A DNA stretch of 64,000 nt from DASYLJ01 sp036009625 (GCA_036009625.1 DASYLJ010000193.1:73931-137930), one strand, 5' to 3'; shown: positions 50,287-59,107, counted from the first letter of the stretch. A program made the numbers and translations. Notes: generated by a model from the letters alone, not told the origin.

Positions 50287-51974
50287 GTGTCCCGAGTACT
50301 GGCCGGCAGTCGCACGCGCACCGTCGTTCCGCGCCCGGGCGCCGTGTCGATGGTGACGTCACCGCCGAGCAGGCGCAGCAGACGCGAGACGATCGCGAGC
50401 CCGAGACCCGAGCCCGCCTCCGCGCTGTCGCCGTGCACGAACGGCTCGAGCGCCTGGCTGGCGATGCCGGGCTCCATGCCGGGCCCGGTATCGGCGACCG
50501 TGATGTCGACCTGCTCGCCCATGCGCGCGGCGACGAGCCGGACGCAGCCCGCCTGCGTGAACTTGGCGGCGTTCGCCAGCAGGTTCACCAGTATCTGACG
50601 CAGGCGCTCGCGATCCGTGCGCGCCACCGCGTCGGTGGCGATCTCCACCTCGAAGCCGACGGGCCGATCGCGCAGCAACGCGTCCATCATCTCGCGCAGC
50701 GCACCGACCAGCTCGCCGACGTGCACCGGTCGCATGGTGCAGCCGAGCTTGCCCTGCTCGATGCGCGCCAGGTCGAGGAGGTCGTCGATGAGCGTCAGCT
50801 GCGCGCCGGCAGTGCGCTGCATGCGGGCGAGCGTATCGGCCTGCGCCGCCGTGACGTCGCCGAACGTCCCCTCGGCGATGAGCTGGGTGTACCCGAGGAG
50901 GATGTTGAGCGGCGTGCGCAGATCGTGCGACACGCTGGCGAGGAACTCGCTCTTGGCGGCGCTGGCGCGCTGCAACGCCTCCAGCAGCATCACCTTGCGC
51001 ACGGCGACGGTGGCGAACGTCCCGAGCAGCTGCGCGTCCTCGGCGTCGATCGGACCGAAGCGGAACTTCTCCTCGAGGTCGACGACCGTGAGCGCGCCTA
51101 CCGGTCCGCTGGCGTCGGTGAGCGGAATCACCAGGAGTGCCGCCGGCCGCAGCATCACGGCCAGACGGGAGCGGCCATGGGGCGTGTTCATGAAGTCGTT
51201 CAGGACGAGCGGTGTGCCGGTGGCGATGGCCTCGCGCAGCATCGGCTCGGCGTCGAAGGCGATGTGGACCGGCGTCGACGGCGGGAAGATACCCGCGGTC
51301 GCACGCCGTACCAGGAGCCCGTCCTCGATCAGCAGCAGCGCCGAGCGCGTGGCGCGGAACAGGGAGCGGCTGGCGGCACAGAGTCGCGCGCCCATGGTCT
51401 CGAGGTCGCCGGCGGCGAGTACCTCCGCCGCCCAGCTCGCCAGTCGCGTCCGCCGGTCGGCGAGCCGCGCGTGCGCCGCTTCGAGACGCGCCGTGCGGAT
51501 CAGGAGGGCCACTTGGGGAGCGATCTGATCGAGCACCTGTGCCTGCTCCGCGGTGAACCCCGGCGTCGCGTCGAGACCGCAGGACAGCGTCCCCTCGGTC
51601 TGGTCCTGGAAGATGAGCGGGACGACCCGCAGCGCCCGCAGGCCGGTGAGCTGGAGTATCTCCTCCATGCCCGGACTGGCCGAGCCACGCTCGGCGTAGA
51701 CCGACCGTCCGGCGACCAGCTCGTCCTCGTGCGGGAACGTTCCCGGGCCGTAGCCTTTCTGCACGAACGCCTGCACGACCTCCGGCGGCGTGCCGTGATC
51801 GGCCGCCGGCACCCACATGCCGCGACGGCGCGAATGCACGTAGACGGTGGCGCGATCGCACGGCACGGCGTCGGCAACGGCGCGCGCGATCCGGAACAGG
51901 ACGTCCGGGTAGCCGGTGGACTCGCGCACCGCCGTCAACACGGCCCAGAGGGCACGCAGCGTCTGCGGGTCCAT
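50277..51974 (-). CDS. Soluble sensor histidine kinase with two GAF domains
   Basis: 565 residues without a membrane segment: two GAF domains (about 12-165 and 185-335), then HisKA with SVSHDLRTPLN (H350), and HATPase with NLLANAAKF, DTGPGM and GSGLGLAI. It should sense a cytosolic ligand or redox state and phosphorylate a response regulator. No response regulator gene is adjacent, so it is an orphan kinase. Confidence 0.93.
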   Translation of the reverse strand: MDPQTLRALWAVLTAVRESTGYPDVLFRIARAVADAVPCDRATVYVHSRRRGMWVPAADHGTPPEVVQAFVQKGYGPGTFPHEDELVAGRSVYAERGSASPGMEEILQLTGLRALRVVPLIFQDQTEGTLSCGLDATPGFTAEQAQVLDQIAPQVALLIRTARLEAAHARLADRRTRLASWAAEVLAAGDLETMGARLCAASRSLFRATRSALLLIEDGLLVRRATAGIFPPSTPVHIAFDAEPMLREAIATGTPLVLNDFMNTPHGRSRLAVMLRPAALLVIPLTDASGPVGALTVVDLEEKFRFGPIDAEDAQLLGTFATVAVRKVMLLEALQRASAAKSEFLASVSHDLRTPLNILLGYTQLIAEGTFGDVTAAQADTLARMQRTAGAQLTLIDDLLDLARIEQGKLGCTMRPVHVGELVGALREMMDALLRDRPVGFEVEIATDAVARTDRERLRQILVNLLANAAKFTQAGCVRLVAARMGEQVDITVADTGPGMEPGIASQALEPFVHGDSAEAGSGLGLAIVSRLLRLLGGDVTIDTAPGRGTTVRVRLPASTRDTHA

Positions 51975-52062
51975 CCCTGCCCTATCGGCAGGTCGTCGCC
52001 GGAGCGTGAGATGTCGGAAATCTGACCTGGCGATCGGCTGGCGACGGTGCTAGCTGGCGCGG

Positions 52063-52503
52063 GTGCGATGGCGTGCGCTGCTCGTGGCGGCCGGGGTCGG
52101 CGCGCTGGCGTTCGGGGCGATCACCCTGGTGGCGCTCGAGGGCGTCGAGGTGGTCGAGCTGCGCACGCACGACGGCGCCGGCGCACCGCGCACGACGCGG
52201 GTGTGGATCGCCGATGCCGACGGCGCCTCGTGGATCGAGTCGGCCACGCCGGACCGTCCCTTCCTGCGCGACATCGTGGTCGATCCGACGATCGAGGTCG
52301 TGCGGGGCGGCCGCGTGCTCGCGATGCAGGCCACCCCCGAGCCCGGCCAGGCCGGCCATGACCGCATCCGCCGGCTGCTGGCCGACAAGTACGGCTGGGC
52401 AGACGTCTGGATCGGCCTCGTCGCCGACACCTCGCAGTCGGTCATCGTGCGACTCGACCGGCGCGACTTGCAGGAACCTCGTCCGCCGTCGCATGACGGG
52501 TGA
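52063..52503 (+). CDS. Nitroreductase/DDN-like (split beta-barrel) membrane-anchored protein
   Basis: 146 residues from GTG 52063. An N-terminal hydrophobic segment (LLVAAGVGALAFGAITLVAL) precedes VVELRTHDGAGAPRTTRVWIADADGASWIESATPDRPFLRDI, like the F420-dependent nitroreductase/DDN or PNPOx-like fold. GTGA overlap with the next gene indicates co-translation. F420 or flavin binding is inferred only. Confidence 0.65.
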   Translation: MRWRALLVAAGVGALAFGAITLVALEGVEVVELRTHDGAGAPRTTRVWIADADGASWIESATPDRPFLRDIVVDPTIEVVRGGRVLAMQATPEPGQAGHDRIRRLLADKYGWADVWIGLVADTSQSVIVRLDRRDLQEPRPPSHDG

Positions 52504-53114
52504 CACCGGCCATGCCAGTCGTCGCATCCGCTACCGCCGTCATCCTGGCACTCATCGCCGCCACGCTGCTCGAGTCGGGCACCGGCGAGGACGGCGTGCG
52601 GGCAGTGATACGCGTGACGGCACGGACGTCGGTGCTGTTGTTCGCGGCGGCGTTCGCCGCCCGTCCGCTGCGCACGCTCTGGAAGTCGTCGTTCACCGCC
52701 TGGCTGCGACGGCGCCGCCGTCAGGTGGGGCTGGCGTTCGCGGTGTCGCACCTGCTGCACCTGATCGCCATCGTCATCCTGTTCGCGCGATGGGACGCCT
52801 CCACTTCCGCCGTCACGCTCGTCTTCGGCGGCCTCGGCTACGTCTTCATCCTGCTCATGGCCGTCACGTCGAACGACGCCAGCGTGCGATGGCTCGGCGC
52901 GCGACGCTGGAGTCTCCTCCACACGACGGGCGGCTACCTGCTGTGGATCATCTTCGCGAACTCGTACATTCCACGCGCGATCGCGGAGCCCGCCTATGCA
53001 CCGCTCGCGCTCCTGGTGGTGGGCACGCTGGTGCTCCGCATCGTGGCGCGACGGAACACCGCGCCGGCACGGCTCACGCCCGCAGGCGCAGCTCGCGACG
53101 GACTGCCGCAGTGA
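52500..53114 (+). CDS. Ferric reductase-like transmembrane protein
   Basis: 204 residues with about six hydrophobic helices. His residues in SHLLHLIAI and LLHTTGG are likely haem b ligands, as in ferric reductase/MsrQ-type membrane proteins. It begins at GTG 52500, overlapping the upstream stop. Its 3' end overlaps the convergent ligD gene by 41 bp. With the upstream small protein it may form an electron-transfer pair to a quinone or extracytoplasmic acceptor. Confidence 0.8.
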   Translation: MTPAMPVVASATAVILALIAATLLESGTGEDGVRAVIRVTARTSVLLFAAAFAARPLRTLWKSSFTAWLRRRRRQVGLAFAVSHLLHLIAIVILFARWDASTSAVTLVFGGLGYVFILLMAVTSNDASVRWLGARRWSLLHTTGGYLLWIIFANSYIPRAIAEPAYAPLALLVVGTLVLRIVARRNTAPARLTPAGAARDGLPQ

Positions 53115-55476
53115 TCGACTGTCGCGTCGTGGCCATCGCCTTCCACGGATCGCTGCGCAGACCGGCGAGCCGCGCCGGCAGGTTGCGCACCGTCCAGTGT
53201 GCCGACCCGACGTCGACGGAGAGCTCGTCCCACGTCAGCGGCGTCGACACCGGCGCACCGGCGCGCGCGCGCGTCGAATAGGCCGCCACCGCCGTCGCGC
53301 CGCGGGTGTTGCGGAGGTAGTCGAGATAGATCTTCCCGGGACGCGCCGCCTTGGCGGCGTTCACGGTGAAGCTGTCCGGCACGCGACGCGCGAGGTCGGA
53401 CGCCACGGCGTGCGCGAACGCCTTCACCTGCTTCCAGTCGTGGCGGCGCTGCAGCGGCACCACGACGTGCAGGCCCTTGCCCCCCGTCGTCTTGACGAAG
53501 CAGTCGAGGTCGAGGTGCTCGAGCCGCAGGCGCACCGCGCGCGCCGCCGTCACCACCATTTCCCAGGGCACGTCCTCGGCCGGATCGAGATCGAGCACGA
53601 CGCGATCGGGCTTCTCGACCATGTCGGCGCGCGCACCCCAGGCGTGAATCTCGAGGACGTCGATCTGCACCAGCGCCACCAAGCCAGCGGTCGAGTCGAT
53701 GCGCAGGTGCTCTTCGTCGTCGACGCGGATGGTGCCGATGACGTCGGGCATGCCCTCCATGCGATGCTTCTGGAAGAACGTCGTACCGGTGTGTCCGCGC
53801 GGCCCGCGCACCAGTGACAGCGGACGATCGGCGACGTGCGGCAGGATCCAGTCGCTGATCGACTCGTAGAAGCGCGCCAGCTCGAGCTTGGTCAGGCCGA
53901 TCTCGGGCCACAGCGCGCGATCGGGATGCGTGAGACGTACACCGAGGACGGTCTCGGTGTCGGCGGCACGACGTGGGCGCTCGGCGGCAGCGGCCTTCTT
54001 CGGCTGCTCGCGCACGACCTCCTTCGCCGGCTTGTCCTCGCGCATGCCCTCGAAGGTGGGATGCCGCATTCGGAGGTCGCGTGTCCAGTTCGTGAATCGC
54101 ACGACGGCGACGAGCCTCGGCTCCACCCAGTGCGTGCGCGGCGGCACGTCGGGAAACGGGGCGAAGGGCGAGGTCTTCCGCGCGATGGCCTCGAGCTGCT
54201 TCCGCAGCGTGCGCAGCAGCGCATCGGAGAAGCCGGTGCCGACGCGCCCGGCATAGGCGAGCGTGCCGTCGGTCTCGTGCACGCCGACGAGCAGCGCCCC
54301 GAGTCCGCTGCGCGATCCGGCCGGATCGGTGAAGCCGCCGATGACGACCTCCTGCCCCTGGTGGCAGCGAATCTTGAGCCAGTCGGCGTGGCGTCCGGCG
54401 CGATGCGGCGCCGTGCGCTGCTTCGACAACACGCCTTCGAGCCCGAGCCCGGCGGCATGCTCGAGGAACGCCGCACCACGACCGACGACGTGGTCGCTGA
54501 AGTGCACCGCCCCTTCGGGCATGCGTCGCACGAGCGCCGACAACCGCGCCTTGCGCTGCTCCAGCGGTAGCGGACGGAGGTCGACGCCATCGTGATGGAG
54601 CAGATCGAACGCCATGTAGCGCATGTCGCCGCGACCGTCGTGCAGCGCTTCCTGCAGGCCTTCGAAGCTGGTGCGACCGTCGGGCCCGAGCACCACCACC
54701 TCGCCGTCGACCCAGGCCGACTGCACCGGCATGGCCGCCAGCGCCTTCGCCACCGGCGCGAACTGCCGCGTCCAGTCCTGCCCGCTACGGCTGAAGCACT
54801 GCACGCGGCCGTTCTCGATGCGGCAGAGCGCGCGATAGCCATCCCACTTGATCTCGTGCAGCCAGTCGTCGCTCTCGGGTGGACGATCGGCGAGCGTGGC
54901 GAGCTGCGGTTCCATCTGCGCCGGCAGCGGCGTGCGGTCGACGGCCTGCACGCTGTCGGGACGCTCGACGAGAATGTCGCCGTCACTGGCGTCGCGTGCC
55001 TCGGCGTCGCGCTCCTTCAGCAGCAGCCAGTTCTTGCCGCCCTCTCCAGCCCGACCTCCCATGCGCGCGAGCGTCCAGCCGCCGCGCAGCTTCTCGCCGT
55101 ACAGCGTGAACTTGACCTTCCCTTTGGCATAGCCGCCGTCGGGCTCGCCGATCGGCGCCCAGCGCCCGTGATCCCACACGATGACGTGGCCTGCACCGTA
55201 CTCGCCCTTCGGGATGTCGCCCTCGAACGAGCCGTACTCGATCGGATGGTCCTCGACGTGCACTGCGAGCCGCTTCTCCGCCGGATCGAGGCTCGGCCCC
55301 TTCGGCACCGCCCAGCTCTTCAGCGTTCCATCGAGCTCGAGCCGAAGGTCGTAGTGCAGCCGCCGCGCCGCATGCTTCTGGATGACGTACAGCCCCCCCG
55401 CCTGCTCGACGGTGCCGCCGTCGGGCTCCGGCGTGCGACGGAAGTCTCGCTTGCGACGATAGGTATCGAGCGCCAT
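53074..55476 (-). CDS. ligD: ATP-dependent DNA ligase LigD
   Basis: 800 residues with all three NHEJ modules: 3'-phosphoesterase (about 30-155; QKHAARRLHYDLRLELDG and EDHPIEYGSFEGDIPKGEYG), ATP ligase (about 190-490; EIKWDGYR with the nucleotidyl K210, DGEVVVLG, EGVLSKQ), and the primase/polymerase domain (about 520-800; LSLVRGPRG, VVLDLDPAED, KTTGGKGLHVVVPL). It repairs double-strand breaks with Ku. No Ku gene lies in the window, so it would have to be elsewhere. The start is confident, 6 bp downstream of a Uma2 remnant. Confidence 0.95.
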   Translation of the reverse strand: MALDTYRRKRDFRRTPEPDGGTVEQAGGLYVIQKHAARRLHYDLRLELDGTLKSWAVPKGPSLDPAEKRLAVHVEDHPIEYGSFEGDIPKGEYGAGHVIVWDHGRWAPIGEPDGGYAKGKVKFTLYGEKLRGGWTLARMGGRAGEGGKNWLLLKERDAEARDASDGDILVERPDSVQAVDRTPLPAQMEPQLATLADRPPESDDWLHEIKWDGYRALCRIENGRVQCFSRSGQDWTRQFAPVAKALAAMPVQSAWVDGEVVVLGPDGRTSFEGLQEALHDGRGDMRYMAFDLLHHDGVDLRPLPLEQRKARLSALVRRMPEGAVHFSDHVVGRGAAFLEHAAGLGLEGVLSKQRTAPHRAGRHADWLKIRCHQGQEVVIGGFTDPAGSRSGLGALLVGVHETDGTLAYAGRVGTGFSDALLRTLRKQLEAIARKTSPFAPFPDVPPRTHWVEPRLVAVVRFTNWTRDLRMRHPTFEGMREDKPAKEVVREQPKKAAAAERPRRAADTETVLGVRLTHPDRALWPEIGLTKLELARFYESISDWILPHVADRPLSLVRGPRGHTGTTFFQKHRMEGMPDVIGTIRVDDEEHLRIDSTAGLVALVQIDVLEIHAWGARADMVEKPDRVVLDLDPAEDVPWEMVVTAARAVRLRLEHLDLDCFVKTTGGKGLHVVVPLQRRHDWKQVKAFAHAVASDLARRVPDSFTVNAAKAARPGKIYLDYLRNTRGATAVAAYSTRARAGAPVSTPLTWDELSVDVGSAHWTVRNLPARLAGLRSDPWKAMATTRQSITAAVRRELRLRA

Positions 55477-55482
55477 GCGACG

Positions 55483-55818
55483 CTACGCACGCGGCAGCGG
55501 CAGGACGTGGTCGATCGCGATGGAGATACCGGACAGCGCGACGAGCGAAAGGCGTGCGCCGCGATGCACGAGGTCGACGCGCGCATAGCGAGCCGCCGCA
55601 GGATCGGGTGCTCGGCTGACACGCACGAGGCCGGCCCCCTTCAACGCCTGCGCGACCTTGGCGGTCACGGCCTCGCGCAACGGATTCGCCGGCGGCACGG
55701 TGACGACCACCCCTTCCAACAGCTCGACCCGATCGTCGGGTTCGAACCCGCCGTGATCGACCAAATGGAAGTAGTGCTCGCTGGTCATCCGGCTGCCGGC
55801 AGGGGCAAGGTCTGCCAT
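55483..55818 (-). CDS. Uma2 family protein, internally deleted
   Basis: 111 residues. The N-terminus MTSEHYFHLVDHGGFEPDDRVELLEGVVV is a normal Uma2 (DUF820) start and the C-terminus VSRAPDPAAARYARVD...VALSGISIAIDHVLPLP matches the family's tail (frames of the LRAPDPAARRY-type). About 80 central residues, which hold the PEPDV strand and the metal-binding Asp/Glu of the PD-(D/E)xK-like site, are gone without a frameshift. Likely inactive or a decaying gene. The stop is 6 bp before ligD. Confidence 0.72.
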   Translation of the reverse strand: MADLAPAGSRMTSEHYFHLVDHGGFEPDDRVELLEGVVVTVPPANPLREAVTAKVAQALKGAGLVRVSRAPDPAAARYARVDLVHRGARLSLVALSGISIAIDHVLPLPRA

Positions 55819-55906
55819 GCGCGGAAGCTAGCACCGCCCCCAACGACGCGGAAGCTTGGAAGCACACCACCACAGCCGCGCGATCGGAGGGCACCCGCCG
55901 TCACAT

Positions 55907-56050
55907 GGGGTGGCGCGGCGTGGGCGGACGCGGGGTGCCCCCGAGCGAGCGCGTCGAGAGCACGCGCGGAGGGGAAAAGGGGTGGAGTGGTGCCGTGCGA
56001 ACGCCGCGCGCAGCCGGGGCACCCCGCGTCCGCCCACGCCGCGCCACCCC
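55907..56050 (+). repeat. Hairpin element C: 35-nt perfect arms with 74-nt conserved loop
   Basis: Arms 55907-55941 and 56016-56050 are exact complements over 35 nt. The loop contains GGGGAAAAGGGGTGGAG, GTGCCGTGCGAAC and CGCGCGCAGCC, the fullest copy of the family. It occupies most of the 241-bp gap between the Uma2 remnant and ilvE, ending 9 bp from the ilvE stop; the ilvE transcript would read the complementary strand. Confidence 0.9.
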
Positions 56051-56059
56051 GACAAAAAA

Positions 56060-56929
56060 TCACCAGACGGGGTCCCCCTCCGACCGCGCCAGCGCATGGA
56101 ACGCCTCCTGGAACCGCCGGCTGAGCGGCCCCGGCTTTCCGTCCCCGATGAGCCGACCATCGACCAGCACTACCGGCATGACCTCCGCGCCCGTCCCCGT
56201 CACGAAGCACTCGTCGGCGGTGTACACGTCGTACCGCGTCAGCCGCGCCTCGCGCGCATACACGCCCGCCTCGCCGGCGAGCTCCAGGATGGCGCCGCGC
56301 GTGACGCCCTCGAGCGCACCGTCGTGCGGCGACGGCGTCAGCAGCTCGCCGGCGCGCACCAGGAAGAGGTTGTCGCCGGTGCACTCGGCGATGAAGCCCT
56401 CGGCGTTCAGCATGATGGCTTCCTGCGCGCCGGCACGGCTGGCGTCGATCTTCGCCAGCACGTTCTTCAAGTAGTTGAGCGACTTGATGCGTGGGTCGAC
56501 GGCCTCGTGCGACACCTGACGCGTCGCCGACGTGATCACCGCGATGCCCTTCGCGTAGAGCTCGGCCGGATAGAGCTGGATGTTGGTGACGATGATGAAC
56601 ATCGTCGGCCGCGGGCAGCGGGACGGATCGACGCCGAGATCGCCGACGCCGCGCGTGATCACCAGACGGATGTAGCCGTCGACGGTGTCGTTGGCGCGGA
56701 TCGTGTCGACGATGGCGTCGACCAGCTCCGGACGCGCCAGTGGCACGTCGAGCGCGATCGCCCGCGCCGACGCGTAGAGTCGATCGAGGTGCGGGTCGAG
56801 TCGGAAGATGCGACGGTCGTAGATGCGGATGCCCTCGAACACGCCGTCGCCGTAGAGCAGCCCGTGGTCGAACACGGACACGGTGGCTTCCTCGCGCGGG
56901 CGCAGCGCGCCGTCCATCCAGATCAGCAT
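56060..56929 (-). CDS. ilvE: Branched-chain amino acid aminotransferase
   Basis: 289-residue class IV PLP aminotransferase. Visible: FDHGLLYGDGVFEGIRIY, the PLP lysine K149 in RIKSLNYLKN, EGFIAECTGDNLFLV and TADECFVTGTGAEVMPV. Transfers amino groups between Leu/Ile/Val and 2-oxoglutarate. It overlaps the upstream LLM gene by 7 nt (ATGCTGA), so it is co-translated. D-amino acid or 4-amino-4-deoxychorismate lyase are alternatives but the YLKN and EGFIAE motifs favour IlvE. Confidence 0.9.
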   Translation of the reverse strand: MLIWMDGALRPREEATVSVFDHGLLYGDGVFEGIRIYDRRIFRLDPHLDRLYASARAIALDVPLARPELVDAIVDTIRANDTVDGYIRLVITRGVGDLGVDPSRCPRPTMFIIVTNIQLYPAELYAKGIAVITSATRQVSHEAVDPRIKSLNYLKNVLAKIDASRAGAQEAIMLNAEGFIAECTGDNLFLVRAGELLTPSPHDGALEGVTRGAILELAGEAGVYAREARLTRYDVYTADECFVTGTGAEVMPVVLVDGRLIGDGKPGPLSRRFQEAFHALARSEGDPVW

Positions 56930-57873
56930 GGGGAGTCTCCTGCAGAGAATGCGGGCATGACCTCGCGGATGAAGAGGTCGAGGCCTGCCCAGTCGAAGGG
57001 CGCCCGGAGCGCCAGGATCAGCCATTGCACCCCGGCACGCTCGTACTCGGCGACACGGTCGCGCACCTGCGACGGCGTGCCGGTGAGATGCCCGGGGCGT
57101 ACCCAGTCCGTCATGCCGCCGAACATCTTCTGCAGCTGCTCGTCCTGATGACGGACCCGCGCCTCGTCCTCGCCGATGGCCAGCCCGACGTTGACGGTGC
57201 GGATGACGGCGCGCGGATCGCGCTGCTCCTTCTCGCACCACTGGTCGAGCACGGCGTTGCGCGCGCTCCAGATCTCGGGCGAGAGGAACGGCACGTTCCA
57301 ACCGTCGGCGTGACGAGCGACGATGCGGAGCAGCCGCTTTTCGCCCTGCCCGCCGACCCAGAGCCGTAGCCGCGGCTGCACCGGCCGCGGCTCGCACAGC
57401 GCGTCGGCGAGGCGGACCTGCTTGCCGGCGAACGTGACGCGCTCGCCGTCGAACAGCCGGCGGAGCACGATGGCGCTCTCCTCGAGCGCATCGAGCCGAT
57501 CCTTGATGGGCAGGAACGGCATGTCGAAGGCGCGGAACTCGTTCTCGTTCCATCCCGCGCCGAGGCCGAGCTCGCAGCGACCACCGCTCAGGTGGTCGAT
57601 CGTGACCGCGGCCTTCGCGAGCACGCCGACGTTGCGGTAGCCGACGCAGAACACCAGCGAGCCGACGCGGACGTTTCGCGTCGATGCCGCGAGGCCCGCC
57701 ATCGTCGAGACGGCCTCGAAGCAGGGCTTGGCCGGGTTGCTCAGGTCGGAGACGGAGTAGAGGTGGTCCCAGACCGAGCACCAGTGGAAGCCTTGCTCGT
57801 CGGCGACGCGCCAGAGGCGACGCATCTCGTCGATGGTGCAGTCCTGCGGGCCAGCGTGGATTCCGAAGCGCAT
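56923..57873 (-). CDS. LLM-class F420-dependent oxidoreductase
   Basis: 316 residues with TRNVRVGSLVFCVGYRNVGVLAKAAVTIDHLSGGRCELGLGAGWNENEFRAF and LRLWVGGQGEKRLLRIVARHADGWNVPF, the F420-LLM signature. ATGCTGA overlap with ilvE. No F420 biosynthesis genes in the window. Substrate unknown; the third member of this family here. Confidence 0.88.
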   Translation of the reverse strand: MRFGIHAGPQDCTIDEMRRLWRVADEQGFHWCSVWDHLYSVSDLSNPAKPCFEAVSTMAGLAASTRNVRVGSLVFCVGYRNVGVLAKAAVTIDHLSGGRCELGLGAGWNENEFRAFDMPFLPIKDRLDALEESAIVLRRLFDGERVTFAGKQVRLADALCEPRPVQPRLRLWVGGQGEKRLLRIVARHADGWNVPFLSPEIWSARNAVLDQWCEKEQRDPRAVIRTVNVGLAIGEDEARVRHQDEQLQKMFGGMTDWVRPGHLTGTPSQVRDRVAEYERAGVQWLILALRAPFDWAGLDLFIREVMPAFSAGDSPC

Positions 57874-57920
57874 CGCGACGGTCTACACCACGCGTCGCGA
57901 TGGTCCCAGCCGTCCGCGGC

Positions 57921-59066
57921 TCATACCCCGAGGCCGGCCGGACCGAGCAGGAAGAGCCGCATCAGCTCGGCCTGACGGCGCGCGCCGGTCTTGCCGAGCA
58001 CGTGCTTCAGCTGCGTGCGCACGGTGTGGATGCTGACGCCGAGCTCCGTCGCCGCCTCCTCGGGACTGCGGCCGTTCACCAGCAACATCGCCAGCGACGC
58101 CTCGGCCGCGGTCAGTCCGTAGAGGTGACGCAGCACCGCCGGCGGCGGCTCGATGACGCGAGCGGGATCACCCACGAACACGGCGGCCGCGGCGAACTGC
58201 GCTCCGATTCGATAGCGATGGCGCCCGATCGGCGTCACCAGCACCTGCAGCGGCGGCGTGCCGTCGCGCCGCGGCAGCGACAACGCGTCGCCACCGTCCA
58301 TGGCCTGCCCCCGCCCGGTGTCCACCGCCGCACCGATCATCCGCCGCAGTCGCGCCGTCGTGTCCCCGTCGAGCCCATGCAGGCCGTCGCGCGACACCGA
58401 CAGGCCGTCACCGGCATCGAGCAGCGCCCGCGCCCGTCGATTGATCAGCAGCGGCTGGCCGCACTCGTCGAGCAGGATCACCCCCGACGGGAGATGATCG
58501 AGGGCGACCACTGCGGCCTCGCCGTCGGCCTGCAGGCGTTCGAGCCGCTCCTGGACCTCGATGGCGCGCTGCAGATGCGGCAGGACGGCTCGCAGGAGGC
58601 CGATCTCGTCGGACTCGAGCCGGCCGATGCGTCGCGCCCGGGCCACGCTGAGGATGAGGAGTCCGCCCCCCGGCGACGCCAGGATGCCGAACCCGCCGGC
58701 GCCGAGATCCTGCGGTCGCAGCCAGTCGCTCCAGTATTCCGTGCGCAGCAGCGCGGCGTCGTTGCAGACGTCCTCGGCGCGGAGCACCGCGCCCGGCACG
58801 AGATGCGCCGGCGTGATCTGGGAAGCGTAGGCGTTGACGTCGGGACGGCCGTAGTGCGCGTCGTATTGCACGAGGGCGGCGGGGTCGTGGCCGACGTTGT
58901 GCGTGATGCGCGTCGAGGCCGACACCGGGTCCATCGGGAACAGGCCGACGGCGGGACAGTTCAGCGCGTCGGCGAGCGCGGCGAGGCAGCGCTCCCACCC
59001 CGTGGCATCGGTGGCGGCGTCGTAGACGACCCCCAGCAGGTCGAGTAGCGCGTCGGAGCGCACCAT
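57921..59066 (-). CDS. LuxR family transcriptional regulator
   Basis: 381 residues. The C-terminal HTH is LTAAEASLAMLLVNGRSPEEAATELGVSIHTVRTQLKHVLGKTGARRQAELMRLFL (about 315-372). The N-terminal 300 residues include a PAS/GAF-like helical sensor (DQPLxxNRRA-type GQPLLINRRARALLD), without a known autoinducer domain. ATG 59066 is preferred over 59111 because the latter overlaps the sugar-dehydrogenase stop. It may regulate the LLM/ilvE genes (47 bp downstream) but no operator was found. Confidence 0.87.
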   Translation of the reverse strand: MVRSDALLDLLGVVYDAATDATGWERCLAALADALNCPAVGLFPMDPVSASTRITHNVGHDPAALVQYDAHYGRPDVNAYASQITPAHLVPGAVLRAEDVCNDAALLRTEYWSDWLRPQDLGAGGFGILASPGGGLLILSVARARRIGRLESDEIGLLRAVLPHLQRAIEVQERLERLQADGEAAVVALDHLPSGVILLDECGQPLLINRRARALLDAGDGLSVSRDGLHGLDGDTTARLRRMIGAAVDTGRGQAMDGGDALSLPRRDGTPPLQVLVTPIGRHRYRIGAQFAAAAVFVGDPARVIEPPPAVLRHLYGLTAAEASLAMLLVNGRSPEEAATELGVSIHTVRTQLKHVLGKTGARRQAELMRLFLLGPAGLGV

Positions 59067-59107
59067 CCTGGCCTCGCACGCCCTTGGAGCACCGGTGGCG
59101 CGGGTCG

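Noticed and set aside
52063..53114. The 52063/52500 pair as an MsrPQ methionine sulfoxide repair system
   Set aside because: The first protein is a small split-barrel-like protein and not the molybdenum-dependent MsrP catalytic subunit; only the membrane part resembles MsrQ.
55483..56929. A defence island made of Uma2, LigD, ilvE and element C
   Set aside because: The genes belong to unrelated housekeeping or decayed families and no toxin, nuclease or nucleotide-signalling component is present.
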